DNA of 64,000 nt from Brachionus koreanus (lineage: Eukaryota; Rotifera; Eurotatoria; Ploima; Brachionidae), in assembly GCA_016987375.1 (NCBI GenBank), contig PJRA01000314.1, forward strand, positions 18,294-82,293, given 5' to 3'. The notes beneath the pieces are model-generated. The model was not told the origin of the DNA, did no database searches, and saw only the letters and a program-made list of their open reading frames with translations. Position 1 is the stretch's first letter; every line of letters begins with the position of its first letter. Position numbers and translations under genes: made by a program. Shown here piece after piece: positions 1 to 10,368 of this stretch.

Positions 1-1
1 A

Positions 2-130
2 CCCGGTATACAAAATAAACTTCACTCTAAATACCGTGGTCCGTTTACAGTTATTAGAATTACTAAAAACGACAATTATATCGTAGAAGATGCTTTAAAA
101 AATGTATTAACAGACACCTTTCCAAGATAA
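2..130 (+). pseudogene. Ty3/gypsy pol C-terminal fragment (integrase GPY/F module)
   Basis: A short open stretch running in from the window edge reads through KYRGPFTVIRI and ends in a stop at about 128-130. This matches the GPY/F chromo-like tail of Ty3/gypsy integrases, a family assignment from memory. Only the last 42 or so residues are present, so whether the rest of the element exists to the left cannot be seen. The next integrase relic lies on the opposite strand, so the two belong to different insertions. Confidence 0.7.
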
Positions 131-273
131 CGTTTAAAAATAGACAGTAGATGTTAAGCCTAATTCCCAATGGAGTTTCGATTCCAAATACTGCTTTGAA
201 TAGAGAATTTTTAGAACAAGTATGATAAGAGTGATTTTTTTTTTAATTGTACAAATTTTATTCCTAAGGACCA

Positions 274-1300
274 TTAAAGTGATTTATTTTCTCTCATCCA
301 TGTAGCCAGAATTTTCTTTATATCGGCGTTAGCTCGCTCAACGCTTCCTTGAGATTGCAGATGACGAGCTCTTCCATTGACAAGTTTCATTTCGGGCCAA
401 ATATAATTTAATGCGTCTTTCATTTGATTTTGAAATTCACGTCCATTGTCCGATTGTAATAGTTGAGGCACTCCAAAAATCGTAAAAATGTCAAAAAGTG
501 CTTGAACAACTTCAAAAGCCGTTTTTGCTATTAATGGACGTAGTTGAATAAATTTACTGAAATGATCTTGATAAACTAAAATCCATTTAAAGTTTCCGTC
601 AGGTAAAGATTGCATATCAATAAGATCAATCTGCACTCTTGAATTATAATCGGTTTTGCAACCAGTCCAGTTGTTTTTTCGCGCTTTGAATTTATATGCA
701 TTCTTGACATGTCTCAACAAACACTTAAAATAAATTATCCTATAGTATTGTTTATTGGTAATTTACCTGGAATAATTATTAATCTTAAATTCCAGGTAAT
801 ATTTTACTTAATATTAATCAAATCGACTGTTAAATTAATGTAGTTTCTTCTGCAAATGAGTAACATGTTATCTCTTGCTTTATGTTGGGTGTCATAATGA
901 ATTTTGTGTTGCGTATCAAACTGTTGCTCGTATGGTACCAGATAGATCGGCTCACTATCTTCATTTGGTTTTTTTTTAATAATAATTTTTTTGTTTCACC
1001 AATCATTAGAACATCAATGCTTCGTAAATGATTATATTCGTGCCGTGTTTTCGTTGATTTTTTGTTTTTGGCAATTTCAATTTCATTGATTAGCTGTTGG
1101 TATTCTTCAGCTTTTGTTAGCGTTTTGGTTTTTCTCGACTTTTTTTCACGATCGCATACTAGCTGTTCCTCGATTCTATTGGCTTCAAGTAAAGCATAAA
1201 ATCTTTCTTTATGGTTCTGCTTGTTTTCAGCCAGCATCAAAGCATTATCAGGTGCTTTAATAACTGAGAAGAATATGATAAATAATTTCTTAATTATCAT
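274..1300 (-). pseudogene. KRBA2-like retroelement integrase, frameshifted
   Basis: Reading from 1300 down, a lysine-rich N-terminal part is followed by a zinc-binding HHCC-type region and then an integrase core. The core (274-720) shows the catalytic pattern: Asp in QIDLIDM, Asp in LQSDNGREF and Glu in SQGSVERANADI. The upstream part (830-1300) is in a different frame. The frame that continues the homology switches near 966-975, in a T-rich run, and recovers HKIH and a second His typical of the integrase zinc finger. About 110 bp between 720 and 830 separate it from the core. The architecture resembles integrase-derived proteins such as KRBA2. I call it a relic because of the frame change and the missing flanking pol domains. 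Confidence 0.75.
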
Positions 1301-1784
1301 TTTTAATTTTTTTAAGTAATATATTTAATTAAAATAATTATCAAATTTTACTAAATTTTTAATTTTAGTAAATTACTATAGAAAATAAAGTAAATTTTCA
1401 AATTTTCTTTATTAGAAGTAACTTTTTAAATTTACTAGTAAATACTGAAAAATTAACATTTTTATTTATTTTTATCATAATTGATTTAACATTTCGAAAA
1501 AATCAATATTTACGATTTATCAAAATATACGATTACATATATAAATTTATTTAATCATGGAACATTTCGAATCAATTAAGAAAATCATAAATTTACCAGA
1601 ATTCGCTTTTAAAGAGGAAAACAAATGAATATTAATGGAATGGAGAAAACTAACGTTTAACCTAAAAGGAACACTGATAAAACAAAATTATCCAAACCTT
1701 TTGATAGATAATGTTAAATCACAAATTGAACTAACAAATTTAATGGTCAATGACATCTTGGGTTATAATATATTTTATCTACTT
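1301..1784. other. AT-rich spacer, no gene seen
   Basis: Poly-A/T-rich sequence. A small open frame at 1635-1841 on the plus strand has no recognisable motif and overlaps the end of the LINE relic. I see nothing supportable here. Confidence 0.5.
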
Positions 1785-3265
1785 TTAACCGGTTACAGTT
1801 TTGTTTTTTCTAGGGATATCGTTAATAAAAAAACTGAATAATAATGGACTTATAACAGAGCCTTGAGGAACACCTGATGTAATTGAAAATTCCTGAGTAA
1901 AAATACCATTTACGTTTACTTTAAAATTCTTTGAGTCAAGAAAAGACTTAATCCAGTGAATAAAGTAGTGTGGGAAGTTCATTTTTATTAGCTTGTGTAT
2001 TAATCAGTCATGCCATACCCTATCAAAATCTTTCGAAATGTCAAAAAATAAAGCGTTCACTTTTTTCTTTCTATTAAAAGATTCAACAATTTTTTGAGAA
2101 GAAAGAAAAGATTGTCAGCAGTTCGTCTATGCTTCCTAAAACCAGACTGTTCTTTAACAAGTAAAGACTTTTGCTCTAGAAATCTTTATAATCTAAGATA
2201 GATTATGCGCTCAAGCACCTTTCCAAGACAGTTTGTCATACTAATTGGTCTATAATTAGAAGGGTCTTGTAATTGAGATGATTTTTTAGACATCATGGTT
2301 ATGTTTTCAGTTTTCCAAGCTCTAGGAATCGTGCCATATTCAAGACTAAGATTTAATAGATAAATAAGTTCTTTTAGGTGGTTATTAGAGAGATTTTCTA
2401 ACATTTAATTATGAATTTAATCTGGTCCCGATGCTGCATCATCCCAAGCTTTTTTAGTACCAGAACCAATTCACTCATGGTAATCGGTTCATTAAGAGTA
2501 AGCTGTTTATTTAATTCGAAAAAATTTGAGTTAAAATCAGTTATTTCCCTATTTATTCCGAGTTAATCAAATCAATGTTAGGACTAACTACATCCGCTAA
2601 AAATTCAGAAAAAAACCTTCCCTTTTCTTCGTCTGTACTTAGTTCCACATCATTTTTAAATCAAGGTCGGAATAAAATTGTTCCTTTATTTGTTCTAAAT
2701 TTGTTTATCTTTTCCAAAAGGGTCTGCTTGAAATTATATTTTTCCCCATTTTTTTTAATAAATTCAGACCAATTTTCATTCCAAAATATTTTTAAACTAT
2801 TTTTCAGTTCTGAAGTTAATTTATTATATCTTTTTCTAAACATCTGACAACGATTTTTCTGGAATATTCTTCTTATCTTCCTACGTTTTTTAATTAAATT
2901 TACTATATGAAGAGGGGGACTGGTTTTAAAGAATCTTTGGGAACGATATGGTATGCTTTGAAAAGAAGCATTCTTTATTTTTTGAGTAATTTAATAGTGA
3001 AAATCATCAATTGATAAATATTTTGAATTGAGATTTTGGTTTTTAAGAATCCCCTTAAATAGCGACCAATTAGCTTTTTTAAAATCTAATTTATTTGATA
3101 GTGATTTATTTGTGAATGAGTAATTTAAGGATATGCTTGTTTCTATTGGGTTAAGTGATCACTTGTCATATCTTGATTATCTAATACTTTAAAATCAATT
3201 ATTTTGTCTACTAGCCAAGAAGAGGTCAGAAAGAGGTCTAGTATTTTAAAATAAAGATTGTATCT
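1785..3265 (-). pseudogene. Degenerate non-LTR retrotransposon (endonuclease end plus reverse transcriptase)
   Basis: Read on the minus strand from 3265 down. The first part gives TSDHL, the terminal motif of an apurinic-type endonuclease. Next come a fingers-like region (2661-2843), a segment with SNYRPISMTNCLGKVLERII (2186-2404), QSGFRKHRR near 2120, and a palm segment with SGVPQGSVISPLLFSFFIND (about 1800-1970). These are hallmark reverse transcriptase blocks of Jockey/CR1-type LINEs. Stops and frame changes separate the blocks. The YADD block and the 3' end are missing at about 1785, so the copy is truncated and dead. Confidence 0.8.
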
Positions 3266-3298
3266 TAAAGTATAAATTTCTATATATTTAAAACAAAA

Positions 3299-3520
3299 TT
3301 TTAATCAATAATCGACTAATAAGATTTTTTATAATTAGAAAAAAATTATTTATTTTTTTTCCCTAATATTCGTTTTATTTCTTTTATTTAGATGTTAAGT
3401 GCGATAAATGCATTCTTATAGACGTTTTTTATTTTTAATTCAATACTCGAATAATAAGATTTAAAAAATTAGAAAAAAAATTAAATTAATATTCTTGCCA
3501 AAAATTCGTTTAATTTCAGC
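3299..3520. repeat. Imperfect direct duplication, about 130 bp period
   Basis: Two neighbouring copies share the same order of words: TTTTAATCAATAATCGACTA then AATAAGATTT, a TTAGAAAAAAA run and TTCGTTT near 3299-3390, and their counterparts TTTTTAATTCAATACTCGAA, AATAAGATTT, TTAGAAAAAAA and ATTCGTTTAA near 3432-3520. It lies just left of the intact DNA transposon and may be part of its insertion site or an older tandem repeat. Confidence 0.5.
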
Positions 3521-3619
3521 AAAGTAAAATTTAGGATCAAATTTCAAGCGCTCAATTTTGCTCAAAAGTGCTTTTTGCAATTTTTAAAAAATAAAATTTT
3601 ATTTTTTTTGCAAATTCAT

Positions 3620-3660
3620 AAAGGGCCTTAGGCTTTAACGATTGAAATTTTGCCCCTTAT
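3620..3660 (+). repeat. Left terminal inverted repeat
   Basis: Pairs with 7230-7269 in inverted orientation. The outer 13 bp differ at one base and the inner TTTTGCCCCTTAT block is identical, with a more variable middle. Confidence 0.75.
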
Positions 3661-3900
3661 TTATTAGTCTAAAATAAAATAAAAACTAAAACTTTTTTCA
3701 AAAAAACTTAAATTATCCTTTTTTTTAACTAAATGAATCTTATTTTTTTACCTCTCTTACTCCTATTGCTTTCTCTAATTTATTAAAACAAACTGAATAC
3801 ATGGGATTGCGTTAGACTTAAAATGAGAATAAATTCAAAATTTTTTAAATAAATCAAATTAGAATTTTTTGAGTAAAATCTTTTACTTTGAAAATTTATA

Positions 3901-6900
3901 ATGTCTAAATTATATTTAAATGGCAAATTTTGCTCTGCTTGTAATAAAAGATTCTACAGCACTGATAAAAGGACAATCAACGTTATTTCAAACCTTGATC
4001 TGATCGATAAATTAAATAAATCAGTAGGAAAAATAAATGCTGTGAAAAATGGTGATTTGGTCTGTAATAAATGTAAAAGTAGAGCTTATAGGCCATCAAA
4101 AATTCAGAGTGAATGCTTAAAGCAAACAAACCATAATTTGGAGGATATTCCTTTCCATGAAAATATTTTATCTAGAGAAGAAGATAATAAATCAATTAAA
4201 AATGAAAGAATTATGGCCAAATATTTCAATGAAGAAGAGACAAAAACGTTTCTTGAAAAAAACATAGATAAAATCTTTTTCATTGATATTTCGAGTACAA
4301 CGGCCTCACATAGATTTTGTTTTGTTTGTAAAAAGAATAATGAAAAGTTCACAAATATCAAATTGAGACTCATTTCGATGGAAGCAATAGTTGATACTTA
4401 TATTCATAAAAATGTATTAATTCCATCAGGATCAAGATGCTGCTCATCACATTTTGATGATTCGAATCTTCTTGATAATGATTCTCTCAATCAATTAACT
4501 TTATGTAAAAATAAAACAAAAATAAATCAAAAATATATCGAATCTTTGTTGGAACAGTTTAGAATATTTTCGAAAAAAAGGGGACTTTTGTCAAAATTTG
4601 AATTCCCGCATTTAATCTGTAATGAACTATGTGTAAAAAATTCTGGTTTTAAAAAAGCAGACTTTATAATTTTACACGATTCATTGAGATCATTGAGAAA
4701 TTCTATTGTCAGAACACGATCTCAAGCCTTAATTGTTTATTTGTTTTGGTTAAAAACAGGCCTAGATCAAGCCACAATTGGAACTCATTTTGATATAAGC
4801 CAAATAGATGTCAGCAAGATATGCCAACAAGTTCGTGAATCCTTATTAAAAGATTTTGTTCCATCAAACATTGGACCAAATATGAAACCAAGAAACGAGT
4901 GGTTAAGACATAACAGTTTTATTTCGAGTGAACTCTTCTGTGAAAGAGAACAACAATTAATTTTAGTTTGTGACGGAACCTACTGTTATTGTGAACGAAG
5001 TTCTAACAATCAATTCCAGCGTTTAACTTACAGTGTCCAGAAAAAAAGACATCTTGTCAAGCCTTTTGTTATTTGCACCACTGATGGTCTGATAGTTGAC
5101 ATCTTTGGTTTATTTCAGGCAACAAAAAACGACTCAACAATACTTCTCGATATTTTAAAAAAAGAAGATGATTTAAAACGATTGATAAAGCCTGGAGATA
5201 TTCTGTTGCTTGACAGAGGTTTCCGAGATTGCATTAAAAATCTAGAAGAAGATTTTAGATTAAATGCAAGGATGCCTACTTGTTTTACTAATAAAAATAA
5301 TGAATCAAGTACTCTAGATGCAAATAAATCAAGACTTGTTACTAAATCAAGATGGGTTGTAGAAGCCTTAAATGCTTTTTTAAAGAAGTCCTTCAAAGCA
5401 TTGGGAGAAGTGAAAAATAAAAGTCTAAATCACACTTTAAGCGACTACAGAATAGCTGGTGCTTTAGTAAACAAGTTTTTTAAAAGGCTTTTTTCAGATA
5501 ATGATGATAAAATTGAAATTGTAAAAAATATAAAAAACCGACTCAATAAGATAAACGAACTAGAAATACTAGTAAAAGAACAAAAGCTCCACAGAAAAAG
5601 TTTATTTGTAAAATTAGAGTCATATGATATTAAAGATTTTCCACAAATTGATGAAGAGTTCATAAAGAATCAAATAACTCTAGGAAGTTACCAACTAACA
5701 CAAAGTAAAAGTTATCTAGCGGAACATTTTAATAATGGAAAGTATGAAATAATGGTTAACAAGCTAAATGATAAATTAATTAATTCAAAAATTTTGTACG
5801 CTAATATTCAATCAAGACATTCGAATACAACAAAATACAAGGTTTATATAAAGTATTTCCCAAATATAAACGAACCCAATGCGATTGAAAGTTGGTTTTG
5901 TACATGTAAATCTGGAATGAGAACTGTTGGATGCTGTTCTCATATTGCTAGTATTATATATTATCTATCCTTTGCCAAAACTAATAAAAATATTCCAAAT
6001 CCAGCTGGATATCTAATGTCAGTTTTTAATGGTTATAATTTAAAAGAAAGCTCTGAATCAGAAAATGAAAATGATTATATTGATTACCAACCTAAACAAC
6101 AAGATCTTGATTGTAATTATGTAAATAACATTTTTTCGAAAGAAAAGGAAAAGGTAGAACAAATTATGAAAAGATCTAACTCATTTGCTTTTGATAAAGA
6201 CTTGGTTAGCAAAAAAAAAAAACAATCATTATCAGATTCCTTTTTATCGCATATACCAAGTTGGGGAGCTAAATTTTGTCATAAAAATAATCATATTATA
6301 TTAAAAAATACATGCACAATTGATTATTTTCTACTGGGGCTTTGGTTTTCGACAAAACTCTCTCCCGAAATTGTACCCAAATTAAGAAATTCTTCTTCAA
6401 ATGTCAAACAAGAAATACTTAAACTGATAGACTTAATCGAATTGAATGACTGGAATGTTGCTCGAAAATTTTGGCTAACAGGTATTTGCAATATTGATTT
6501 TGATAATGTTTTAAAAATTCCCAAAAAATTCAGTCCTGAGATTTGCAATAGGAATAAAATATATTTATCGACTTTTGGAAATGAATTTGAATTTTTTTTT
6601 GATTATCTTATTCATATTCAAAAACTTGAAGTTATAAAAGAATGTTCAAATGCTTTATGTGGATACAAATCTAATCTTTCTATATCCAATTTTTACTTCG
6701 AAAAAAAAGACAAAGAAATATTGTTTAGTCTTACACGAACTGACAGCTGTAATTTATGTAAAAATCCATTAAAAAAATCCCTAGTTATTCTCACATTTCC
6801 ACCATGGCTCTTCGTAGAAACAAAATACAATGAACAAATATACTATGATTCTTTGCCAGAAATTATTGAATTAAATCAGAAAAAATATAAATTTTTATGT

Positions 6901-7044
6901 TGTACGATCCATTTAGTAAATCATTTCAAAGGAATTTTTAAATTTAATGAAAGCTCTTACTTAGTTGATGATTTAGAACCAAGTAATATAGAAAAGGTTA
7001 TTCCTAAAATTTGTATTGGAAATTGTTTATATATTTTGATTTAA
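3901..7044 (+). CDS. DDE transposase with zinc fingers, SWIM finger and USP-like C-terminal domain
   Basis: A single uninterrupted frame of 1047 residues. In order: an N-terminal CxxC pair (C12, C15) and a later CNKC; a second Cys/His region with FCFVCKK and RCCSSHF (THAP-like spacing); a helix-turn-helix region around residues 280-325; then a DDE core with D358 in VCDGTYCYC, D438 in LLLDRGFRD and E488 in RWVVEALNAFLKK, as in DDE_Tnp_4 transposases. Next is a SWIM-type zinc finger (CTC at 667-669 and CSH at 679-681), then an acidic/basic linker. The C-terminal 250 residues contain NTCTIDYFL (C805) and NHFKGIF with SYLVDDL (H1008, D1023/D1024). That Cys-His-Asp spacing recalls ubiquitin-specific peptidases; this last call is inference. 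It probably cuts and inserts its own element. What the peptidase-like part would cleave is unknown. The first ATG follows an AT-rich leader and gives the whole zinc finger. Confidence 0.85.
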   Translation: MSKLYLNGKFCSACNKRFYSTDKRTINVISNLDLIDKLNKSVGKINAVKNGDLVCNKCKSRAYRPSKIQSECLKQTNHNLEDIPFHENILSREEDNKSIKNERIMAKYFNEEETKTFLEKNIDKIFFIDISSTTASHRFCFVCKKNNEKFTNIKLRLISMEAIVDTYIHKNVLIPSGSRCCSSHFDDSNLLDNDSLNQLTLCKNKTKINQKYIESLLEQFRIFSKKRGLLSKFEFPHLICNELCVKNSGFKKADFIILHDSLRSLRNSIVRTRSQALIVYLFWLKTGLDQATIGTHFDISQIDVSKICQQVRESLLKDFVPSNIGPNMKPRNEWLRHNSFISSELFCEREQQLILVCDGTYCYCERSSNNQFQRLTYSVQKKRHLVKPFVICTTDGLIVDIFGLFQATKNDSTILLDILKKEDDLKRLIKPGDILLLDRGFRDCIKNLEEDFRLNARMPTCFTNKNNESSTLDANKSRLVTKSRWVVEALNAFLKKSFKALGEVKNKSLNHTLSDYRIAGALVNKFFKRLFSDNDDKIEIVKNIKNRLNKINELEILVKEQKLHRKSLFVKLESYDIKDFPQIDEEFIKNQITLGSYQLTQSKSYLAEHFNNGKYEIMVNKLNDKLINSKILYANIQSRHSNTTKYKVYIKYFPNINEPNAIESWFCTCKSGMRTVGCCSHIASIIYYLSFAKTNKNIPNPAGYLMSVFNGYNLKESSESENENDYIDYQPKQQDLDCNYVNNIFSKEKEKVEQIMKRSNSFAFDKDLVSKKKKQSLSDSFLSHIPSWGAKFCHKNNHIILKNTCTIDYFLLGLWFSTKLSPEIVPKLRNSSSNVKQEILKLIDLIELNDWNVARKFWLTGICNIDFDNVLKIPKKFSPEICNRNKIYLSTFGNEFEFFFDYLIHIQKLEVIKECSNALCGYKSNLSISNFYFEKKDKEILFSLTRTDSCNLCKNPLKKSLVILTFPPWLFVETKYNEQIYYDSLPEIIELNQKKYKFLCCTIHLVNHFKGIFKFNESSYLVDDLEPSNIEKVIPKICIGNCLYILI

Positions 7045-7229
7045 ATTATATTTAATTGTTTTGTAATTCAGTTTTTCTTTAATTAAATAAACATTTTAAT
7101 CAACTATAAACAAATTTATTTTTTTTATAATTAGCATCGAAATATGCATGTTTTTTTTGTTAATTTGAACATTTCTTAAAATTTAATGATAGAATCAATT
7201 CAGAGATTGTGCATATTCGTTTGCTAATA

Positions 7230-7269
7230 TAAGGGGCAAAATAGTCAAAGTTATAACCTAAGGGCCTTT
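7230..7269 (-). repeat. Right terminal inverted repeat
   Basis: Inverted partner of 3620-3660. It ends in GGGCCTTT, followed by CAATTTTT outside. Confidence 0.75.
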
Positions 7270-7743
7270 CAATTTTTTTTTTGTTATGATTATTTGGTAA
7301 ATAAAATTAATTAAATCAAATCAAATGAATCGATTTAGTTTATTTCAAAACAAAGCTTCGCGAATGGCAGCAATATGCTCGACTTGAGCTGGAACAAAGT
7401 ATGTTAGTCCGGTCTAATTCGAACTGCAAAGCTTCATGCACCCGGATAGAAGCATTGTCAGGGGACTGACTTCAGTAATGATCTATCGAAAAAATTCTCT
7501 GTGGCACAACTTGAACAAACTCATGCACCAGAACTCGTTCCAAATATTTAATAAAATTCGTTTGACCAAAACTTTAACTATGTACAACAGGTGACCATTT
7601 GTTGTTCAAAAACTAACTCACAGGAATCAGAATTTTAAAGCAGAGAATCTAACAAAAAAGACCGAGAACCTTTTTGATGACACACAATCTGTCTATAACG
7701 GACAAACTCTTAGTATTGAAAAGGAATGAGCGATCCGCTTTCG
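7270..7743. other. Spacer between two DNA transposons, possible unrecognised relic
   Basis: Less AT-rich than its surroundings. Reverse-strand frames give scattered protein-like stretches broken by stops, but no family motif that I recognise. Possibly an old retroelement fragment; no gene is claimed. Confidence 0.35.
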
Positions 7744-8090
7744 CAACTTCTCAATATGCTCAAAAGCGATCCACTGCTTTTATTTTCTGGTGAACTCTTG
7801 CAACTAAGCACTTTCTCGAACTTTGCGTAAGATTGATCTTAATCTTCTTGCAACATGAAAAAAACCTGTTCAAAATTTATTAATAGTATTTTTAATAAGA
7901 AACAGAATAAAAAAATGATTTTAAATAAAGACTTTTTAAAAAATATATATTTTTTTAAAAACATTACTTAAAAAATATTTCGATTTTATATTTAATTTTT
8001 AAAGTTTTATTTTTATTTATATGATAATATAAGGAAAAAAAATGGAATTTTATTGTTTTAATTTATATAATTAAAATATCTATTTTAAAT
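7744..8090 (+). repeat. Left arm of long inverted repeat
   Basis: The stretch from AACTTCTCAATATGCTC through CTTCTTGCAACATG and TATGATAATATAAGG recurs, reverse-complemented, in the right arm with few differences. A second, weaker copy of the inner part (AACATT..CTTAAAAAATATTT..ATTTTATATTTAA) lies nearby in direct orientation at about 8137-8225, so the arm itself contains a duplication. Confidence 0.8.
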
Positions 8091-8844
8091 AAAATATCTT
8101 AACACTTATTAGTTAAATCAATTATTTCCAATAAATAATGATGTTTTAAAAAAATTTTTCTTTTAAAAAACATTTCTTAAAAAATATTTCAATTTTATAT
8201 TTAAATTCATAGATTTTATTCTGATTTTATAAATAAAAAAATAAATTAATACAAATTTTAGGTTTTTAAATATTTAATTAATTTTATTAACTAAAATTTG
8301 AAGACTAAATTTTAATCTAAAATAATTAATAAATCTATTAAATAAAATTTTTGACAAATAATTCTCAAAATATTTTCCGTAATGTTCCCGATATTGCCTC
8401 AAGATCTTAAAATGAATGAATGTTTGATGTGCTCTCATTGATTTAAAATTTTAAAAATCTTTTTGACAATATTACATATTCTATCTTTTGATTTAGAAGA
8501 TATTTTATCCAAGCAAATTAGATTTATGATTGAAATCTTTTGTTCAAAAGTGAGTTTAAAGAGATCGAATGGTAAATCAACAAACTCGTTAGAAACTAAA
8601 TTTTAAGAAAAATCATATCATTTTGAATCATTTCGACATCATTAGTACTTTATCATCAATTAATTGAGACTGAAATTTATTTTCAACGTGATTATATTTT
8701 AAAAAAGGTTTGTCTCCTTGAGCTTTTATAATTTTTTAAATCATGCAGCCTTGTTTATTGTGAAAATAAATTATGATTTGTGTGCTATAAAAGAAACAAT
8801 CATTTTAAAAAAAATTATTTTTTGATTTTCTTTTTGAAAAAATT

Positions 8845-10143
8845 AAACTACTCTTAGCTTTTCAAGCTCAGAACGAAAATATTTGTTTTCATCATTTTGT
8901 CGGCTAAATTCTTGCCTTAAATCGAAAATAATTTTTTCTTTATGGCAAATTTCAAGTAATTTGAAGACATTTCACTCAATTTAGTGCTTAGTTTTTTGTA
9001 AATCTTGTTTTAGCCTTGAGACCTCCTGATTTTTTTCAACTACATTATCCTAAATAATTTTTTAACATTATGGTCTAACAAGACTTTTTATTTTTACCTT
9101 TGTAATCTTGTAATCTTCCATTAGTAGTCTCTTATTTCGTTTTTTCTTTTTAACTCTAATATTAGATTTGATTTTTCATTTTTATTTTCATTCACGATTT
9201 TCAAATTTGTCTCTTTTGACTCTTCAATCGTTTTTTCTTTCTCTTTTATTATCTCTTTTAAATTTAAATAACTTTGACTTAGTACCTTCTGTATAGAAAT
9301 TTCTTTTTCAGGTTTAGATTTAATATTTTTAAAATCATTTTCATCTTTATTTGTTTGGTTTTTATTTGATGCATGTATTTTAAGCCCTTGTTTTGTTTTT
9401 GCTGTAAATTCGCATTCAAAACATTTATATGGATCAATCTTTAATTATTAAATTTTTTAAATTTTTTTAAAAAAGCTTTTAACTATTACGAACCGTTTTA
9501 TTGTTGTTTTTTTTTAAGTAAAATATTGTCAGATTCTTTACATTTATTTGTCTTTTGTTCATTTTTTCTAATTTCATTATTTTTATTATTTACGTCTAAA
9601 GTTTCTGATGAATTTATTAGTCTTATTTCTTCATGAAGTGAAAAATTGTTTCGATTTATTTCACTTATGCTTTGTGTTTCATTCATTTCAGCAGTCCTTA
9701 AACTTTCATTGTTTTCAAATATTTGTTAAATTAAATTTAAAATATTTTAAAAAAGAATTAAAAATTTAATTTTTACAATTATCAATTTTTGAAAATTATC
9801 AGCTGATAAGGAGTTTGTATTTTCTAGATTTTTATTCTTTATAACCGATATGACCAAATTTTTGCTTGATTTCGGAAGTTTACTTTTGAGCATTGTGTTT
9901 GAAATTTTCTTAAAATTTGTACCAAATTCGTTAACAATTCCGCCAAAGCTTTTTTTTACTTTTTCATAGATTTCATTTTTTTAACTAAAATTTAATCTGA
10001 ACTTGAAAAAGAACTAAATGTTCGTCTTTTCTTTTCATTTACAATTTTTTCAGGTTCAAATGAATTAATTTTCTCATCCAAAAAACTATCGCAGTCAGAC
10101 TGATTCTCGATAAATTCTTTTAAGCAGAATTTTTGTTTCATAT
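8845..10143 (-). pseudogene. Transposon accessory gene: C2H2 zinc finger and coiled coil (split or decayed)
   Basis: On the minus strand a plausible start (MKQKFCLKEFIENQSDCDSF) lies at about 10140. The coding-like signal continues in several blocks: a Ser-rich acidic N-terminus, a Lys-rich block around 9800-9980, an N/E-rich block (9498-9686), then a zinc finger reading KCFECEFTAKTKQGLKIH near 9375-9425. A Lys/Glu-rich coiled coil follows (9110-9360), ending near 8850 with RSELEKLRVV and a stop. Several gaps have GT-AG-like edges, so this may be a multi-exon gene, but in-frame stops also appear (for example near 8985). It lies head-to-head with the DDE-like gene inside the same inverted repeats, suggesting a DNA-binding or accessory role. 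No family was recognised. Confidence 0.45.
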
Positions 10144-10368
10144 TTCCGGTTTATTTTAAAAAATATTTTTCAATTTTAATATGGTTTTTCTTAATAAAAA
10201 AAGAAAACAAAGAGATTAATTTCATGATGAGTAATTATTTATGCAAAGATAAAAAAAAAACAAACCTTAAAAAATTGCCCATAAATAATTTTGAAAAAAA
10301 TAATTTTTTGAAAAAATAAAAATGTTAATTGAAAAAAAATTTCTATTGAATTTAGTTTTAATGAATGA

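Larger units (their letters stand above)
3620..7269 (+). mobile_element. Apparently intact TIR DNA transposon with DDE/SWIM/peptidase-like transposase
   Basis: Imperfect terminal inverted repeats of about 40 bp bound a single long gene. The left end begins AAAGGGCCTTAGG and continues to TTTTGCCCCTTAT. The reverse complement of the right end begins AAAGGCCCTTAGG and also runs to TTTTGCCCCTTAT. The element is about 3.65 kb and its one gene is uninterrupted, so it may be recently active. I could not identify a convincing target-site duplication, so the outer limits may be off by a few bases. The transposase fold (DDE_Tnp_4/PIF-Harbinger/ISL2EU-like) is inferred from motifs. Confidence 0.75.

Noticed and set aside
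2575..2847. 90-codon plus-strand frame
   Set aside because: Antisense of the LINE reverse transcriptase relic, hydrophobic by base composition.
4104..6548. Several minus-strand open frames of 70-95 codons
   Set aside because: Shadows of the transposase gene on the opposite strand, with biased composition and no motifs.
9799..9812. Palindrome TTATCAGCTGATAA, nearly repeated at 59518-59530
   Set aside because: Two copies of a 13-14 bp AT-rich palindrome in 64 kb may be coincidence; flanks do not match.
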